A program made the position numbers and the translations under genes. Below, piece after piece: positions 1 to 8,001 of a DNA stretch of 44,712 bases. Position 1 is the stretch's first letter, and every line of letters starts with the position of its first letter. Below the pieces are notes generated by a model. That model saw nothing but the letters and a program-made list of their open reading frames with translations. It was not told the DNA's origin and searched no databases. The DNA lies in NCBI GenBank assembly GCA_045650705.1, contig JAZRRK010000051.1, forward strand, positions 1-44,712, in the 5' to 3' direction. The DNA comes from UMGS1781 sp045650705. GTDB lineage: Bacteria; Bacillota; Clostridia; TANB77; CAG-508.

Positions 1-2
1 AT

Positions 3-722
3 ATTAGATTAGAAAATTTTGAAGGACCATTAGATTTATTATGTCATCTAGTAGACAAAAATAAAATGGATATAAATAAAGTAAATATAACACAAATTAC
101 AGAACAATATATAGAGTACTTAAATACTATGGAAAAATTAAATCTAGAGATTGCAAGTGAATTTATAGTTATGCTTTCTACTCTTGTATATTTAAAATCA
201 AAAAGTTTACTTCCAAAGGAAATAGATGATGAAGAAGAAATTACTGAGGAAGAACTTATTAGAAGAATTATAGAATACAAAAAGTATAAGGAAATAACAA
301 AAGCATTAAGAGAAAATTATGATAATTATTCAAAGAGACTATTTAAAATACCAGAAAAAATACAACTACCAAATAGAAAATTAGAAAAAGAATATAAAAA
401 GGAAAGTATAATAGAAAGCTACAAATTACTTATAGAAAGAAATGAAAACAAGAAAAATAGAAATTCAATAAATATAGAAAAGATTGCGATATTAGAAACT
501 GTAACAGTTGTAAGTAAAGTAAAAGATATATTTAGAGAATTAATAAAAAAACACAAATTTATTTTTAGCAAATTATGTTCTACTAAAAAATATACAAAAT
601 TAGAAACAGTAACAGCATTTTCGGGAGTATTAGAATTAAGCAGAAGAAGTAAAATAGTAACAAATCAAGACAAAAACTTTGGCGAAATTTTAGTTGAAAA
701 GAAAAAGCATGTTAATGCATAA
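3..722 (+). CDS. scpA: Segregation and condensation protein A (5' end cut by the window)
   Basis: ScpA is the kleisin subunit of the bacterial condensin SMC-ScpA-ScpB, which compacts and segregates the chromosome in the cytoplasm. The frame is open from base 3. It begins with the family N-terminal signature FEGPLDLL (visible residues 6-13), which lies upstream of the first internal ATG at 66, so the true start is before the window. A lysine/glutamate-rich middle follows, and then the C-terminal winged-helix motif containing TVTAFSGVLELSRR. Visible length is 239 codons, near the usual ~250, so only a few residues are missing. scpB normally follows scpA but is not found here; two palindromic elements and secG come next instead. 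No terminator with a U-tract is seen directly after the stop. Confidence 0.93.
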   Translation: MRLENFEGPLDLLCHLVDKNKMDINKVNITQITEQYIEYLNTMEKLNLEIASEFIVMLSTLVYLKSKSLLPKEIDDEEEITEEELIRRIIEYKKYKEITKALRENYDNYSKRLFKIPEKIQLPNRKLEKEYKKESIIESYKLLIERNENKKNRNSINIEKIAILETVTVVSKVKDIFRELIKKHKFIFSKLCSTKKYTKLETVTAFSGVLELSRRSKIVTNQDKNFGEILVEKKKHVNA

Positions 723-742
723 AAATTTATTATTTATACATA

Positions 743-879
743 CTAGCCCAACGCAGGTGTTATATATTTTTTTCGAAATAAAAATGGCAACAAGCCAACG
801 GCTTACGGATTACCCTCGTAGCCATGTTGACATTTTTAATGAGAAAAAACATATATAACACGGACGAGATTGGGCGGAT
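743..879 (+). repeat. R3 palindromic element, copy 1
   Basis: This ~137-bp element starts TAGCCCAACGCAGG and ends CGACGAGATTGGGCGGA-like. Its inner arms GTGTTATATAT and ATATATAACAC pair exactly. A core containing GCCAACGGCTTACGGATTAC is shared with copies at 16753 and 40801. There is no ORF, so it is a MITE- or REP-like non-coding repeat. It lies between scpA and secG. Confidence 0.85.
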
Positions 880-888
880 TTTAAAGTA

Positions 889-1087
889 AAAATTATTTAC
901 TTCAAATTGAAATAATATAGATTTTAATTCCGGTCTCCAGCCGCGGTTTACTATCTACAAAGTTCTAATTAATTGTTACGATAACTACTATTATATTAAC
1001 AATTGCACGCCTCCGGCTACTCAGGGGTCGACCTCATTTGCAATCTATATTATTTCAGTTTGAACCCGGTAATTATAAATAATTAAC
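889..1087 (+). repeat. R4 long inverted-repeat element
   Basis: A left arm at 901-923 and a right arm at 1042-1064 pair over 22 of 23 bases. Both are flanked by AATTATTTA-like sequence. The ~118-bp interior is more GC-rich than its surroundings (CCGGTCTCCAGCCGCGG, CCTCCGGC) and includes a smaller inverted pair, TTAATTGTTA and TAACAATT. No coding capacity is seen and there is no second copy in the window. It directly follows the R3 element, so the 430-bp gap before secG is almost entirely two hairpin elements. Confidence 0.75.
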
Positions 1088-1095
1088 CAGAATTA

Positions 1096-1124
1096 TTGCT
1101 TTTCACACAAATTTATGTTACAAT
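1096..1124 (+). promoter_or_regulatory. Promoter of secG
   Basis: TTGCTT (1096-1101), a 17-bp spacer and TACAAT (1119-1124) match a vegetative sigma-A promoter 30 bp before the secG start. Confidence 0.6.
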
Positions 1125-1153
1125 AATAAAATCAAATATAGTGGAGGGAAGAA

Positions 1154-1384
1154 ATGAAGACAGTTTTAATAATAATATATGTAATAGTTGCAATTGTATT
1201 AACTTTATTAACATTAACACAATCAAAAGATGATGAAGGTGCTTCAAGTACAATTACAGGAGGCTCAGGGTCATTTTATGAAAAAAATAAAGGTAGAACA
1301 TCACAAGGAAAATTAAAAAGAATTACGATTATTTTGAGTGTGATTTTCGTAATATTAGCAATAGCATTAGGAATAATATATTAA
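1154..1384 (+). CDS. secG: Preprotein translocase subunit SecG
   Basis: SecG is the small accessory subunit of the SecYEG membrane channel and assists SecA-driven export. The 76-residue product has the two expected membrane helices (about residues 3-20 and 55-75). They are joined by a polar glycine/serine-rich loop containing GGSGSFYEKNKGRTSQGKL, typical of the family. GGAGGGAAG provides a good ribosome-binding site 3-10 bases before the ATG. The gene is monocistronic, with its own promoter upstream and a strong hairpin terminator right after. The motor partner SecA is encoded in the same window at 22871. Clostridial secG is often followed by rnr and smpB, but here smpB is 32 kb away. Confidence 0.9.
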   Translation: MKTVLIIIYVIVAIVLTLLTLTQSKDDEGASSTITGGSGSFYEKNKGRTSQGKLKRITIILSVIFVILAIALGIIY

Positions 1385-1405
1385 GATAGTAAAATTATAT
1401 GTATA

Positions 1406-1430
1406 GGCAACTGTTACAGTTGCCTGTTTT
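1406..1430. terminator. Terminator between secG and the germination operon
   Basis: The GGCAACTG-TTA-CAGTTGCC hairpin is followed by GTTTTT on the plus strand. It lies between convergent genes and may serve both, though the U-tract favours the plus strand. Confidence 0.8.
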
Positions 1431-1435
1431 TAAAA

Positions 1436-1612
1436 TTAATAGAATCCATTAATAAATACCATAACATTAGGAAATACTAATGAGATAATAGCAATAACTA
1501 TGGTTACAATACCACCAGTTCTGTTATTATTTTTTTTTATTTCAAAAATTCCATAACTAATAGTCTTAACAAAAGCCCATAAAGTTAATATAAAAAGAAC
1601 AAATGCAAACAT
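1436..1612 (-). CDS. Small two-helix membrane protein at the end of the gerA operon (D-subunit-like)
   Basis: This 58-codon ORF starts MFAFVLFILTLWAF and is preceded by AAAAGGTGATTAATCT, a usable ribosome-binding site. It lies 20 bp after gerAC on the same strand. It has two hydrophobic helices (about residues 2-20 and 35-55) separated by a short loop containing KKNNNRTGG. Some Bacillus and clostridial germinant receptor operons carry a fourth gene for a small two-helix D subunit that modulates receptor activity. Size, topology, strand and position all fit that description. The assignment rests on context and topology, not on a recognised sequence signature. Confidence 0.6.
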   Translation of the reverse strand: MFAFVLFILTLWAFVKTISYGIFEIKKNNNRTGGIVTIVIAIISLVFPNVMVFINGFY

Positions 1613-1632
1613 ATAGATTAATCACCTTTTTA

Positions 1633-2856
1633 TTAAATTTTAGTATACAAGTATCCACCTTGAATTTCTGTATTAACAGTTACCTTGAAAAAAGAATTTT
1701 GATAATTGTTAAGCCAATCTGAATCAATCCATTCATCCCAAGTGTAATAATTTGGTAAAACATATTTTCCGAAATCAGCAATATCAGATTTTAGTTCATG
1801 AGAAGTCTTATATAAATATGATGAAATATTAGTTTCTAGGTAGTCATTCACATATTCATTTAATATTTTTAAATTATCTGGATTGGTTAAGTCTATTGAA
1901 CCATCAATAGAAGAAATATTACCAATAAGATAAATAGTACTTTCAATATAAGGAAAATTATTAACAAATTTAACAGAATTTTGTGTAGATTTATTTAAAC
2001 TAATATATACAGATATAGTAGCATTAAAATCAAATGGATTAGGTAAGTTTATAGTTGCACTTTCTAACTTATTAGTGATAATAAGGTGGCAGAGAGTTTC
2101 TAAATTAGTGAGTTCTCCTACTAATTTGTCTCCTCGAAACACAGCAGTTCCTAGAATTTCTAGATTATTTTTACTTTTAATAGGTGTATCATCAGCCATA
2201 TAATTATCATCCAAATTACCACTATCAGCATCTTGGGCTAAATGAGTTTCTTCTGTATTTATACCACCTAATATTGCACAAGCTTCAGAAGTTGTACTTA
2301 ATAAATCAGCATGAAGGTTACTTAAACTTAAATCGGCAACATAACCAGTATATTCTGTAGAATTTAATATTAATTCGTAATAATTAGCAAAATTAGATTC
2401 AAATATAGGTTTGGAATTTTTAAGCATATCATAAGCATCTGAACGACTTATTATAATATTACAATCAGGTCGAATTTCTATATTATTAGCAAAACTATAA
2501 ACTATATCACTGATTCCGTTATATGCCAATTCTTCAGAGAGAATAATAACTTTACAGTGTGATAAATTAACTTTTTTACTAATATAACTATTTACTAAAC
2601 TAATTCCAGAATCTAAAGTTGCACAATCTACAGATATAATTGTAGAACTCTGGTCTGGAGAACTTGAAGAGTTATTACCAGAATTATTTAAAACAGCCAC
2701 CTGCAGTGACAATTTAAAGGTACTTGTATCTCCAGAATCTACGCCTAGAGCTATTACATATGCTTTAGTTTCAATACCACTTGCATTATTACAACCGGTT
2801 AGTAAAAAAGAGCATGATATTAGCATTACTATTAAAATTAAATTTTTAAGTTTCAT
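1633..2856 (-). CDS. gerAC: Spore germination receptor lipoprotein, GerAC family
   Basis: This is the C subunit of a Ger-type nutrient germinant receptor, anchored on the outer face of the spore inner membrane. The 407-residue product starts with a lipoprotein signal ending in the lipobox LLTGC (lipidated Cys at about residue 22). This is followed by the family's early ALGVD segment and a long beta-rich extracellular region. The start codon overlaps the gerAB stop by four bases (ATGA), implying translational coupling. It is the third gene of gerAA-gerAB-gerAC-small ORF. The germinant specificity cannot be read from the sequence. Confidence 0.92.
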   Translation of the reverse strand: MKLKNLILIVMLISCSFLLTGCNNASGIETKAYVIALGVDSGDTSTFKLSLQVAVLNNSGNNSSSSPDQSSTIISVDCATLDSGISLVNSYISKKVNLSHCKVIILSEELAYNGISDIVYSFANNIEIRPDCNIIISRSDAYDMLKNSKPIFESNFANYYELILNSTEYTGYVADLSLSNLHADLLSTTSEACAILGGINTEETHLAQDADSGNLDDNYMADDTPIKSKNNLEILGTAVFRGDKLVGELTNLETLCHLIITNKLESATINLPNPFDFNATISVYISLNKSTQNSVKFVNNFPYIESTIYLIGNISSIDGSIDLTNPDNLKILNEYVNDYLETNISSYLYKTSHELKSDIADFGKYVLPNYYTWDEWIDSDWLNNYQNSFFKVTVNTEIQGGYLYTKI

Positions 2857-3950
2857 TTACTTTCTCCTTGTTTTCGTTTTTTAAAATATGCCAAAAGAAT
2901 AATTATAAAACTTACAACAAATACAAGAATTGCGTTAAAATCTCTAAAGAAATACCTATTAAATACCTTTACGGAGACAAGATTAGGAAAAGATAGACTT
3001 ATTCCTAAAAGTATAAAAGAAATACTATATGATAATTGAGATGAATGTTTTAAGTTTAAAATCTTTTTTATAATAGAAATTACTAAAAAAACATTAAAAC
3101 TTAAGAATGATAGTAAAGCTAATATCCATAAGAATATGAAGATGGCATCAACTCTTTGAAAAAATTTACCAAAAGTAATTAATCTCGTTAATACATATAG
3201 AGAAAGGGTTTCATCAGTTTGTGTTATAAAAGGATAGGTCATTAATAAAGATATTATGCTTAACAGTAAATACAAAATGCAAAGTATAATACAAATTATT
3301 GATATTGCTTTAAAGTTGTTTTCTTTTTTTAAGTAAGGCCTTATAAAATATAAATAACCAATTACATTAAATGCAGAAATATTGGGCAATTGATATAAAA
3401 ATATGTTCTTAGCTCCATATCCGAAAATAGGAAAAAGTCTTTGCCATACAAAATCTTTAGAAGCAGCAAATAGAAGAATTACAATTGAAGCCATTGCAAT
3501 AGGAACAAATATTATATTTGTTCCAGAAATGGCTTTAATTCCAAATTTATTTGCAATTATTACAGGTATTATAAAAAGTAAAATTAAAAATAGTAGAGGA
3601 GTATCATTAAAATATATCACATGCAGGCTATTAACTAAATATCTAAGACAAGCACCAGAGAAACTGATAAAAAGAAAAATGTATGCAATTCCAATTATGG
3701 TTTTTAATATTTTACCACCCAAAAAGTCTGAGATATCTACTAAATCAGCTTGAACAAAGGGTTTTAATAATTTACAAACTATAATAATAAATATTAATGA
3801 TATAATGCCTAAATAAATTATATTAAGCCACGAACCAGTCCCAGATAAATTTAATATAACAGTAGGAATATTAAATATTATATTATTAGCAATTACTGTT
3901 ATAAGTAAAGCAATTGCTTCTATTTTACCAATTCTATCAACATTATCCAT
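2853..3950 (-). CDS. gerAB: Spore germination receptor permease subunit, GerAB family
   Basis: This is the B subunit of the germinant receptor, a member of the amino-acid permease superfamily thought to contain the germinant-binding site. The 365-residue product is almost entirely hydrophobic, with about ten predicted membrane helices and a short basic tail (YFKKRKQGESK). Its length is normal for the family. It lies 12 bp downstream of gerAA and overlaps gerAC by four bases. The N-terminal DRIGKIEAIALLITVIANNI resembles the usual first helix of spore germination permeases. No frameshift or truncation is apparent. Confidence 0.92.
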   Translation of the reverse strand: MDNVDRIGKIEAIALLITVIANNIIFNIPTVILNLSGTGSWLNIIYLGIISLIFIIIVCKLLKPFVQADLVDISDFLGGKILKTIIGIAYIFLFISFSGACLRYLVNSLHVIYFNDTPLLFLILLFIIPVIIANKFGIKAISGTNIIFVPIAMASIVILLFAASKDFVWQRLFPIFGYGAKNIFLYQLPNISAFNVIGYLYFIRPYLKKENNFKAISIICIILCILYLLLSIISLLMTYPFITQTDETLSLYVLTRLITFGKFFQRVDAIFIFLWILALLSFLSFNVFLVISIIKKILNLKHSSQLSYSISFILLGISLSFPNLVSVKVFNRYFFRDFNAILVFVVSFIIILLAYFKKRKQGESK

Positions 3951-3962
3951 TTTTTATCCTTT

Positions 3963-5630
3963 CTAACCATTCTTCCATTTTATACTAATATGAGCTTGCT
4001 CTTGAGGTCTTTGAGTATTAAGAAAGTCGGCTCTTCTTTCTCTTTTCCATATAGAATGAACGAAATAAGAAATTGATGTTTTTAAGTTAGTTATAGGTAC
4101 ATATGGAGCTAAATAAGGTACTCCAAAAGACCTTAAGCAACACAAAATAGCAAGTTGAGTGAATAATCCTATTGCAATACCTAATAATCCAGCTAAGTAT
4201 CCAAGGAATATATATATAAATTTATAAATTCTAAATGTAAAGTTAAGTGAGAAATCAGGTATAGCAAAAGAACAAAGACCAGTTAAAGCAACAAGGACAA
4301 TAATAACAGGACTAACTAGATTTGCACTTACAGCTGATTCTCCCAATACTAGAGCACCTATAATACCAATAGTAGGACCAATAGGGGTAGGAATTCTAAG
4401 ACCAGCTTCTCTAATGAGCTCAAAAGAGATTTCCATTAATAAAATTTCGAATATAACTGGAAACGGAACAGCATTTCGGGAAGCAGCTATTGTAAATAAC
4501 AGCTCTGTGGGTATAAGCTCTGTATGATAATTCATAATTGCAACATAGATACCAGGTAAAAGCAGTGTTATAGATGTAGCAATAAAACGTATAATTTTTA
4601 ATAAATTAGAGTATTGATGTTTTAAATTTAAATCTTCAGGAGAGGAAAGAAAATCTATAAAAACTCCCGGAGCAATTAAACAATAAGGTGTACCATCAAC
4701 AATAATTACTACACGTCCTTGAAGAAGATAAGTTGTTGCTTTATCAGGACGTTCAGTAGATATCATTTGAGGAAATGCTACTTTACTATTATCTTGAATT
4801 AACTGTTCAACATTACCAGAAGATAGAACATAATCTACATCAATGTTATTTAGTCTATACTTTACTTCTTCAACTAAACTAGAGTTTGCAATATTTTTCA
4901 TATAGCAGACAGCAACTTTAGTTCTGCTAACTTTACCAACATTAGTATTTTCTATAATTAATTCAGAGCTATTAACCAACCTTCTAAGAATAGAAGTGTT
5001 AGTTCTAAGTTTTTCAACAAAAGCTTCTTGAGAACCTCTAACAACAATTTCATTTTGTGGTTTTTCAATTCCTCTACTATCAAATCCTTTAACATCAACT
5101 GCAAAAGCAACATTTAAAGTATCTACAAAAAGTGCGCAATCTCCAGAGTTTACATATAGAGCAACCTCTGAAAATTTAGAAACTTTTTTTACACTATTTT
5201 GAGGTAAAAGTTTATCAAAAATATAATCTTCAACATTTACTTTTTTAATTTTCTTTAGTTCAATTCCATTAACGTTTTGTGAAATTTTCTTATTATAGTT
5301 TTTATTAGTTTCCATTAATGGGCGTAATAGAAAGTTATTTACCAAATTAGAGGAAATCATACCGTCAATTCCAACAAGTAAGCAATTATATATTTTATTA
5401 TTTATATTTATAGTAAAAGGACGAGTAATAATATCACTATTAATTAATGTATTATACTGAACTTTTAAATAATCGTAATTCTGATCTAAACTAGCATAAA
5501 TTTCTCTATCAGGAAGATAAGAATCAGAATTATCCTGAGAAGCTGACTCGCTTTGAGATAAAACAAAATCATAAGATTTCTCAGGTTCAAACATAAAAAA
5601 ATGTTTCAATTTTTGTTTAAAATTACTCAT
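3963..5630 (-). CDS. gerAA: Spore germination receptor subunit A, GerAA family
   Basis: This is the A subunit of the germinant receptor, which forms the oligomeric ion channel that opens at germination. The product is 555 residues if started at the ATG beginning MSNFKQKL, which I prefer. A TTG six codons upstream is possible, but GGGAAAG then overlaps it rather than acting as its ribosome-binding site. The hydrophilic N-terminal half contains the GerA-type segment with VDGTPYCLIAPGVF (about residue 315). The C-terminal half has several membrane helices and the conserved stretch RIPTPIGPTIGIIGALVLGE. It leads the operon, and a candidate forespore-type promoter lies about 27 bp upstream. Confidence 0.93.
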   Translation of the reverse strand: MSNFKQKLKHFFMFEPEKSYDFVLSQSESASQDNSDSYLPDREIYASLDQNYDYLKVQYNTLINSDIITRPFTININNKIYNCLLVGIDGMISSNLVNNFLLRPLMETNKNYNKKISQNVNGIELKKIKKVNVEDYIFDKLLPQNSVKKVSKFSEVALYVNSGDCALFVDTLNVAFAVDVKGFDSRGIEKPQNEIVVRGSQEAFVEKLRTNTSILRRLVNSSELIIENTNVGKVSRTKVAVCYMKNIANSSLVEEVKYRLNNIDVDYVLSSGNVEQLIQDNSKVAFPQMISTERPDKATTYLLQGRVVIIVDGTPYCLIAPGVFIDFLSSPEDLNLKHQYSNLLKIIRFIATSITLLLPGIYVAIMNYHTELIPTELLFTIAASRNAVPFPVIFEILLMEISFELIREAGLRIPTPIGPTIGIIGALVLGESAVSANLVSPVIIVLVALTGLCSFAIPDFSLNFTFRIYKFIYIFLGYLAGLLGIAIGLFTQLAILCCLRSFGVPYLAPYVPITNLKTSISYFVHSIWKRERRADFLNTQRPQEQAHISIKWKNG

Positions 5631-5656
5631 AAAATAATTCTTTCCCAAAAGTAGAA

Positions 5657-5688
5657 AAATATGTATTCAAAAAGGAAAAAACTATTGC
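5657..5688 (-). promoter_or_regulatory. Possible sporulation (sigma-G-like) promoter of gerAA
   Basis: Read on the minus strand, GCAATA (5688-5683) and CATATTT (5663-5657) are 19 bp apart and end 26 bp before the gerAA ATG. They resemble the sigma-G pattern (GHATR, then CATxHTA). The spacing is one base long and the match is weak, so this is tentative. Confidence 0.25.
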
Positions 5689-5713
5689 AAACAATAAAAA
5701 ACTATTATATAAT
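5685..5713 (+). promoter_or_regulatory. Promoter of the ABC exporter operon
   Basis: TTGCAA (5685-5690), 17 bp and TATAAT (5708-5713) lie 23 bp before the ABC ATPase start. The site shares the short divergent gap with gerAA. Confidence 0.65.
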
Positions 5714-5736
5714 TATCCAGAAATGGAAGTGATTAT

Positions 5737-6630
5737 ATGGGTTTAGAACTTAAAGATGTTTGCAAAAATTTTGGAACTAAAGAAGCTGTAAAACATCTTA
5801 ATATTTCAATAAATAAACCAGGAGTGTATGGATTGCTTGGAACAAACGGAGCAGGTAAGACTACTACAATAAGAATGATTTTAGGAATAATAAAGAAAAC
5901 ATCTGGTGAAATCACTTGGAATGGAAAAGAAGTAACAAGAGAGAATGTTAATTTTGGATATATGCCAGAAGAAAGAGGAGTATACCCAAAAACAAAAATA
6001 TATGATCAATTAGTGTATTTTGCAAGACTAAAAGGGATGGATACTTCTGAAGCAGAAAAAGCAATTGATTATTGGCTAAAAAGATTAGATATGGAAGAAT
6101 ATAGAGATATTTTGGCTGAAAAATTATCAAAGGGAAATCAACAAAAAATACAATTTATAATAGCTGTAATGAATAATCCAGAACTAATAATATTAGATGA
6201 GCCTTTTAGTGGTTTAGACCCAGTTAACACAGAACTTTTGAAAGAAGTTATGAAAGAGCTTATAAATAAAGGTAAATATATAATAATGTCTAGTCATCAA
6301 ATGGCATCAATAGAAGAATTTTGCACAGATTTAACGATATTAAATAGAGGAAATACGGTTGTGCAAGGAAACTTAGAAAAAATAAAGAATAGCTATCAAT
6401 CAGAAAAATTAGAAATTATAGTATCAGAGAATATAGATAGTTTGATTAAAGAAGCGGAGTTAAAAATTTTAGAAAATAAAGATAATCACTATTTAATAAG
6501 AATGAAACAAGAAAATCAGGGAGAAGAATTATTTAAGAAATTAGCAAATGAGAATATAAAAGTAAGTAAATTCGAATTAAAAAAACCTACATTAAATGAA
6601 ATTTTCATAGAAAAGGTGGGTGATACTTAA
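5737..6630 (+). CDS. ABC-2 type exporter ATP-binding protein (NatA-like)
   Basis: This is the cytoplasmic ATPase of a two-gene ABC-2 exporter. The 297-residue protein has Walker A GTNGAGKTT (residues 35-43), a signature LSKGNQQK (around 130) and Walker B with D-loop ILDEPFSGLDP (around 155). A switch histidine follows in SSHQM. The C-terminal ~80 residues form the regulatory extension seen in NatA/YhaQ-like ATPases. It abuts the permease gene with no gap, so the two are co-transcribed. The NatAB family includes sodium extruders and unidentified drug or lipid exporters. The substrate cannot be inferred here. Confidence 0.9.
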   Translation: MGLELKDVCKNFGTKEAVKHLNISINKPGVYGLLGTNGAGKTTTIRMILGIIKKTSGEITWNGKEVTRENVNFGYMPEERGVYPKTKIYDQLVYFARLKGMDTSEAEKAIDYWLKRLDMEEYRDILAEKLSKGNQQKIQFIIAVMNNPELIILDEPFSGLDPVNTELLKEVMKELINKGKYIIMSSHQMASIEEFCTDLTILNRGNTVVQGNLEKIKNSYQSEKLEIIVSENIDSLIKEAELKILENKDNHYLIRMKQENQGEELFKKLANENIKVSKFELKKPTLNEIFIEKVGDT

Positions 6631-7863
6631 ATGAAAAATTTAGGAATAGTAACAGGCTTTACAGTTAAGGAAATGCTAAGAAAGAAATCATTTATAATAT
6701 CTACGATAGTGCTACTACTTATTATAGTTGCAGCATTTAACATTCCAAATATAATCAAAATGTTTGGAACTGATAGCCTAGATGAAAGAGTATTAGTAAT
6801 GGACCCAGAAAATCTATTTGAGGGAAATGTAGAGTATTTAAACCAAATGGAAATGGGATATAAATTTGAGATAACTAAAGAGAATTTAAGTTATGAGCAA
6901 ATAAAACAAAAAATAGAAAACGATGTTGATACTTGCATTAAATTTACAAAAAATGAAAATAATATAAAAATGGAATACATAGTAGAAAGTGCATCAATGA
7001 GCTTTGGAGAAGTTCCACAAGATTTAATTGCAATGTTTACAACGTTATACGGAAACATACAAATATCAAAGTTAAATATAACACCAGAGCAAATAGCTTC
7101 TATAGAACCGCAATTTGAAGTAGAACTTGTAGAAACAGATGAAAATGCTGCAAAAGGAAATGTAGCAATTATGATGATAATATCATTAGTTCTATTCTAT
7201 GCTGTATTCTTCTGTGCACAACAAGTTTCAGTTTCAATAACAACGGAGAAAACATCAAAAATAATAGAAACTTTGGTAACTTCCACAGATAGCAAGACAA
7301 TAGTGTTAGGAAAAACATTAGGAATAGGAATTGTAGGGCTAGTGCAAGTAATATTAATGATAACTGTAGCACTTATATCAGCAAAATTCTGCATGGATCC
7401 AGAATTATTAAATACAATATTTGATGTATCATCAATTACACCAAAACTATTAGTTCTAACATTAGTATACTTCTGCTTTGGTTATGCTTTATACTCTTTA
7501 TTCTTTGCATTAACAGGAGCAACAGTAAGCAAGCCAGAAGATGTACAATATGCTAATGGACCAGTAAGTTTTGTGGCAGTTATAGGATTTTACTTAGCAT
7601 ATTTCTCAATGATGAATCCTAGCAGTAATTTAAATAAGATATCAGGAATAGTTCCAATATCAGCTCCTTTTAGTATGCCACTAAGAGTTATGATGGGAAC
7701 AGCTACAAATACAGAAATACTAGCATCTCTAGCAGTTTTAATAATATCAACATGGATATTTGCAATGATAGCTATAAAGGTATATTCGTCTACGATTTTG
7801 AATACAGGTTCTAGATTGACATTAAAAGAGGCTATTAAAATGACAAGAGAAAACAAGGAATAA
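6631..7863 (+). CDS. ABC-2 type exporter permease (NatB/YhaP-like)
   Basis: This is the membrane partner of the upstream ATPase. The 410-residue protein has one N-terminal helix (about 20-40), an extracellular domain of ~150 residues, and then five or six helices. The segment QQVSVSITTEKTSKIIETLV, just after the second helix, is the hallmark coupling region of NatB/YhaP permeases. The start codon follows the ATPase stop directly, with GGTGGGTGAT as the ribosome-binding site inside the upstream gene. After the stop there is no ordinary terminator. An R1+R2 repeat composite comes next, and pfkA could be read through from this promoter. Confidence 0.9.
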   Translation: MKNLGIVTGFTVKEMLRKKSFIISTIVLLLIIVAAFNIPNIIKMFGTDSLDERVLVMDPENLFEGNVEYLNQMEMGYKFEITKENLSYEQIKQKIENDVDTCIKFTKNENNIKMEYIVESASMSFGEVPQDLIAMFTTLYGNIQISKLNITPEQIASIEPQFEVELVETDENAAKGNVAIMMIISLVLFYAVFFCAQQVSVSITTEKTSKIIETLVTSTDSKTIVLGKTLGIGIVGLVQVILMITVALISAKFCMDPELLNTIFDVSSITPKLLVLTLVYFCFGYALYSLFFALTGATVSKPEDVQYANGPVSFVAVIGFYLAYFSMMNPSSNLNKISGIVPISAPFSMPLRVMMGTATNTEILASLAVLIISTWIFAMIAIKVYSSTILNTGSRLTLKEAIKMTRENKE

Positions 7864-7870
7864 ATGAAAA

Positions 7871-7969
7871 TGTAGGGGCGACCATTGGTCGTCCGCTCTT
7901 CGAAGAATTTACTAAAAGCCCCTTTAACAAGGGGGGCTGTCGCCCATACGGGCGACTGGGGGTTCTTAA
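7871..7969 (+). repeat. R1+R2 composite repeat upstream of pfkA
   Basis: R1 (TGTAGGGGCGACCATTGG then TCGTCCG, 7871-7895) contains the small palindrome CGACCATTGGTCG. It is followed by CTCTTCGAAGAATTTACTAA and an R2 hairpin (7915-7969), in which AAGCCCCCTTTAACAAGGGGGGCT and GTCGCCCATACGGGCGAC are two adjacent stems ending GGGGGTTCTTA. The same two-part order recurs at 12062-12163. Confidence 0.85.
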
Positions 7970-8001
7970 AAAAATTAAAAATATATAAAGGAGAAAATAA
8001 A

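Noticed and set aside
3403..3753. Plus-strand ORF of 116 codons
   Set aside because: It is the antisense shadow of gerAB, with hydrophobic-codon complement composition and no ribosome-binding site.
7885..8001. N-terminal extension of PfkA
   Set aside because: These codons translate the R1+R2 repeat; the true start with AAAGGAG is at 8002.
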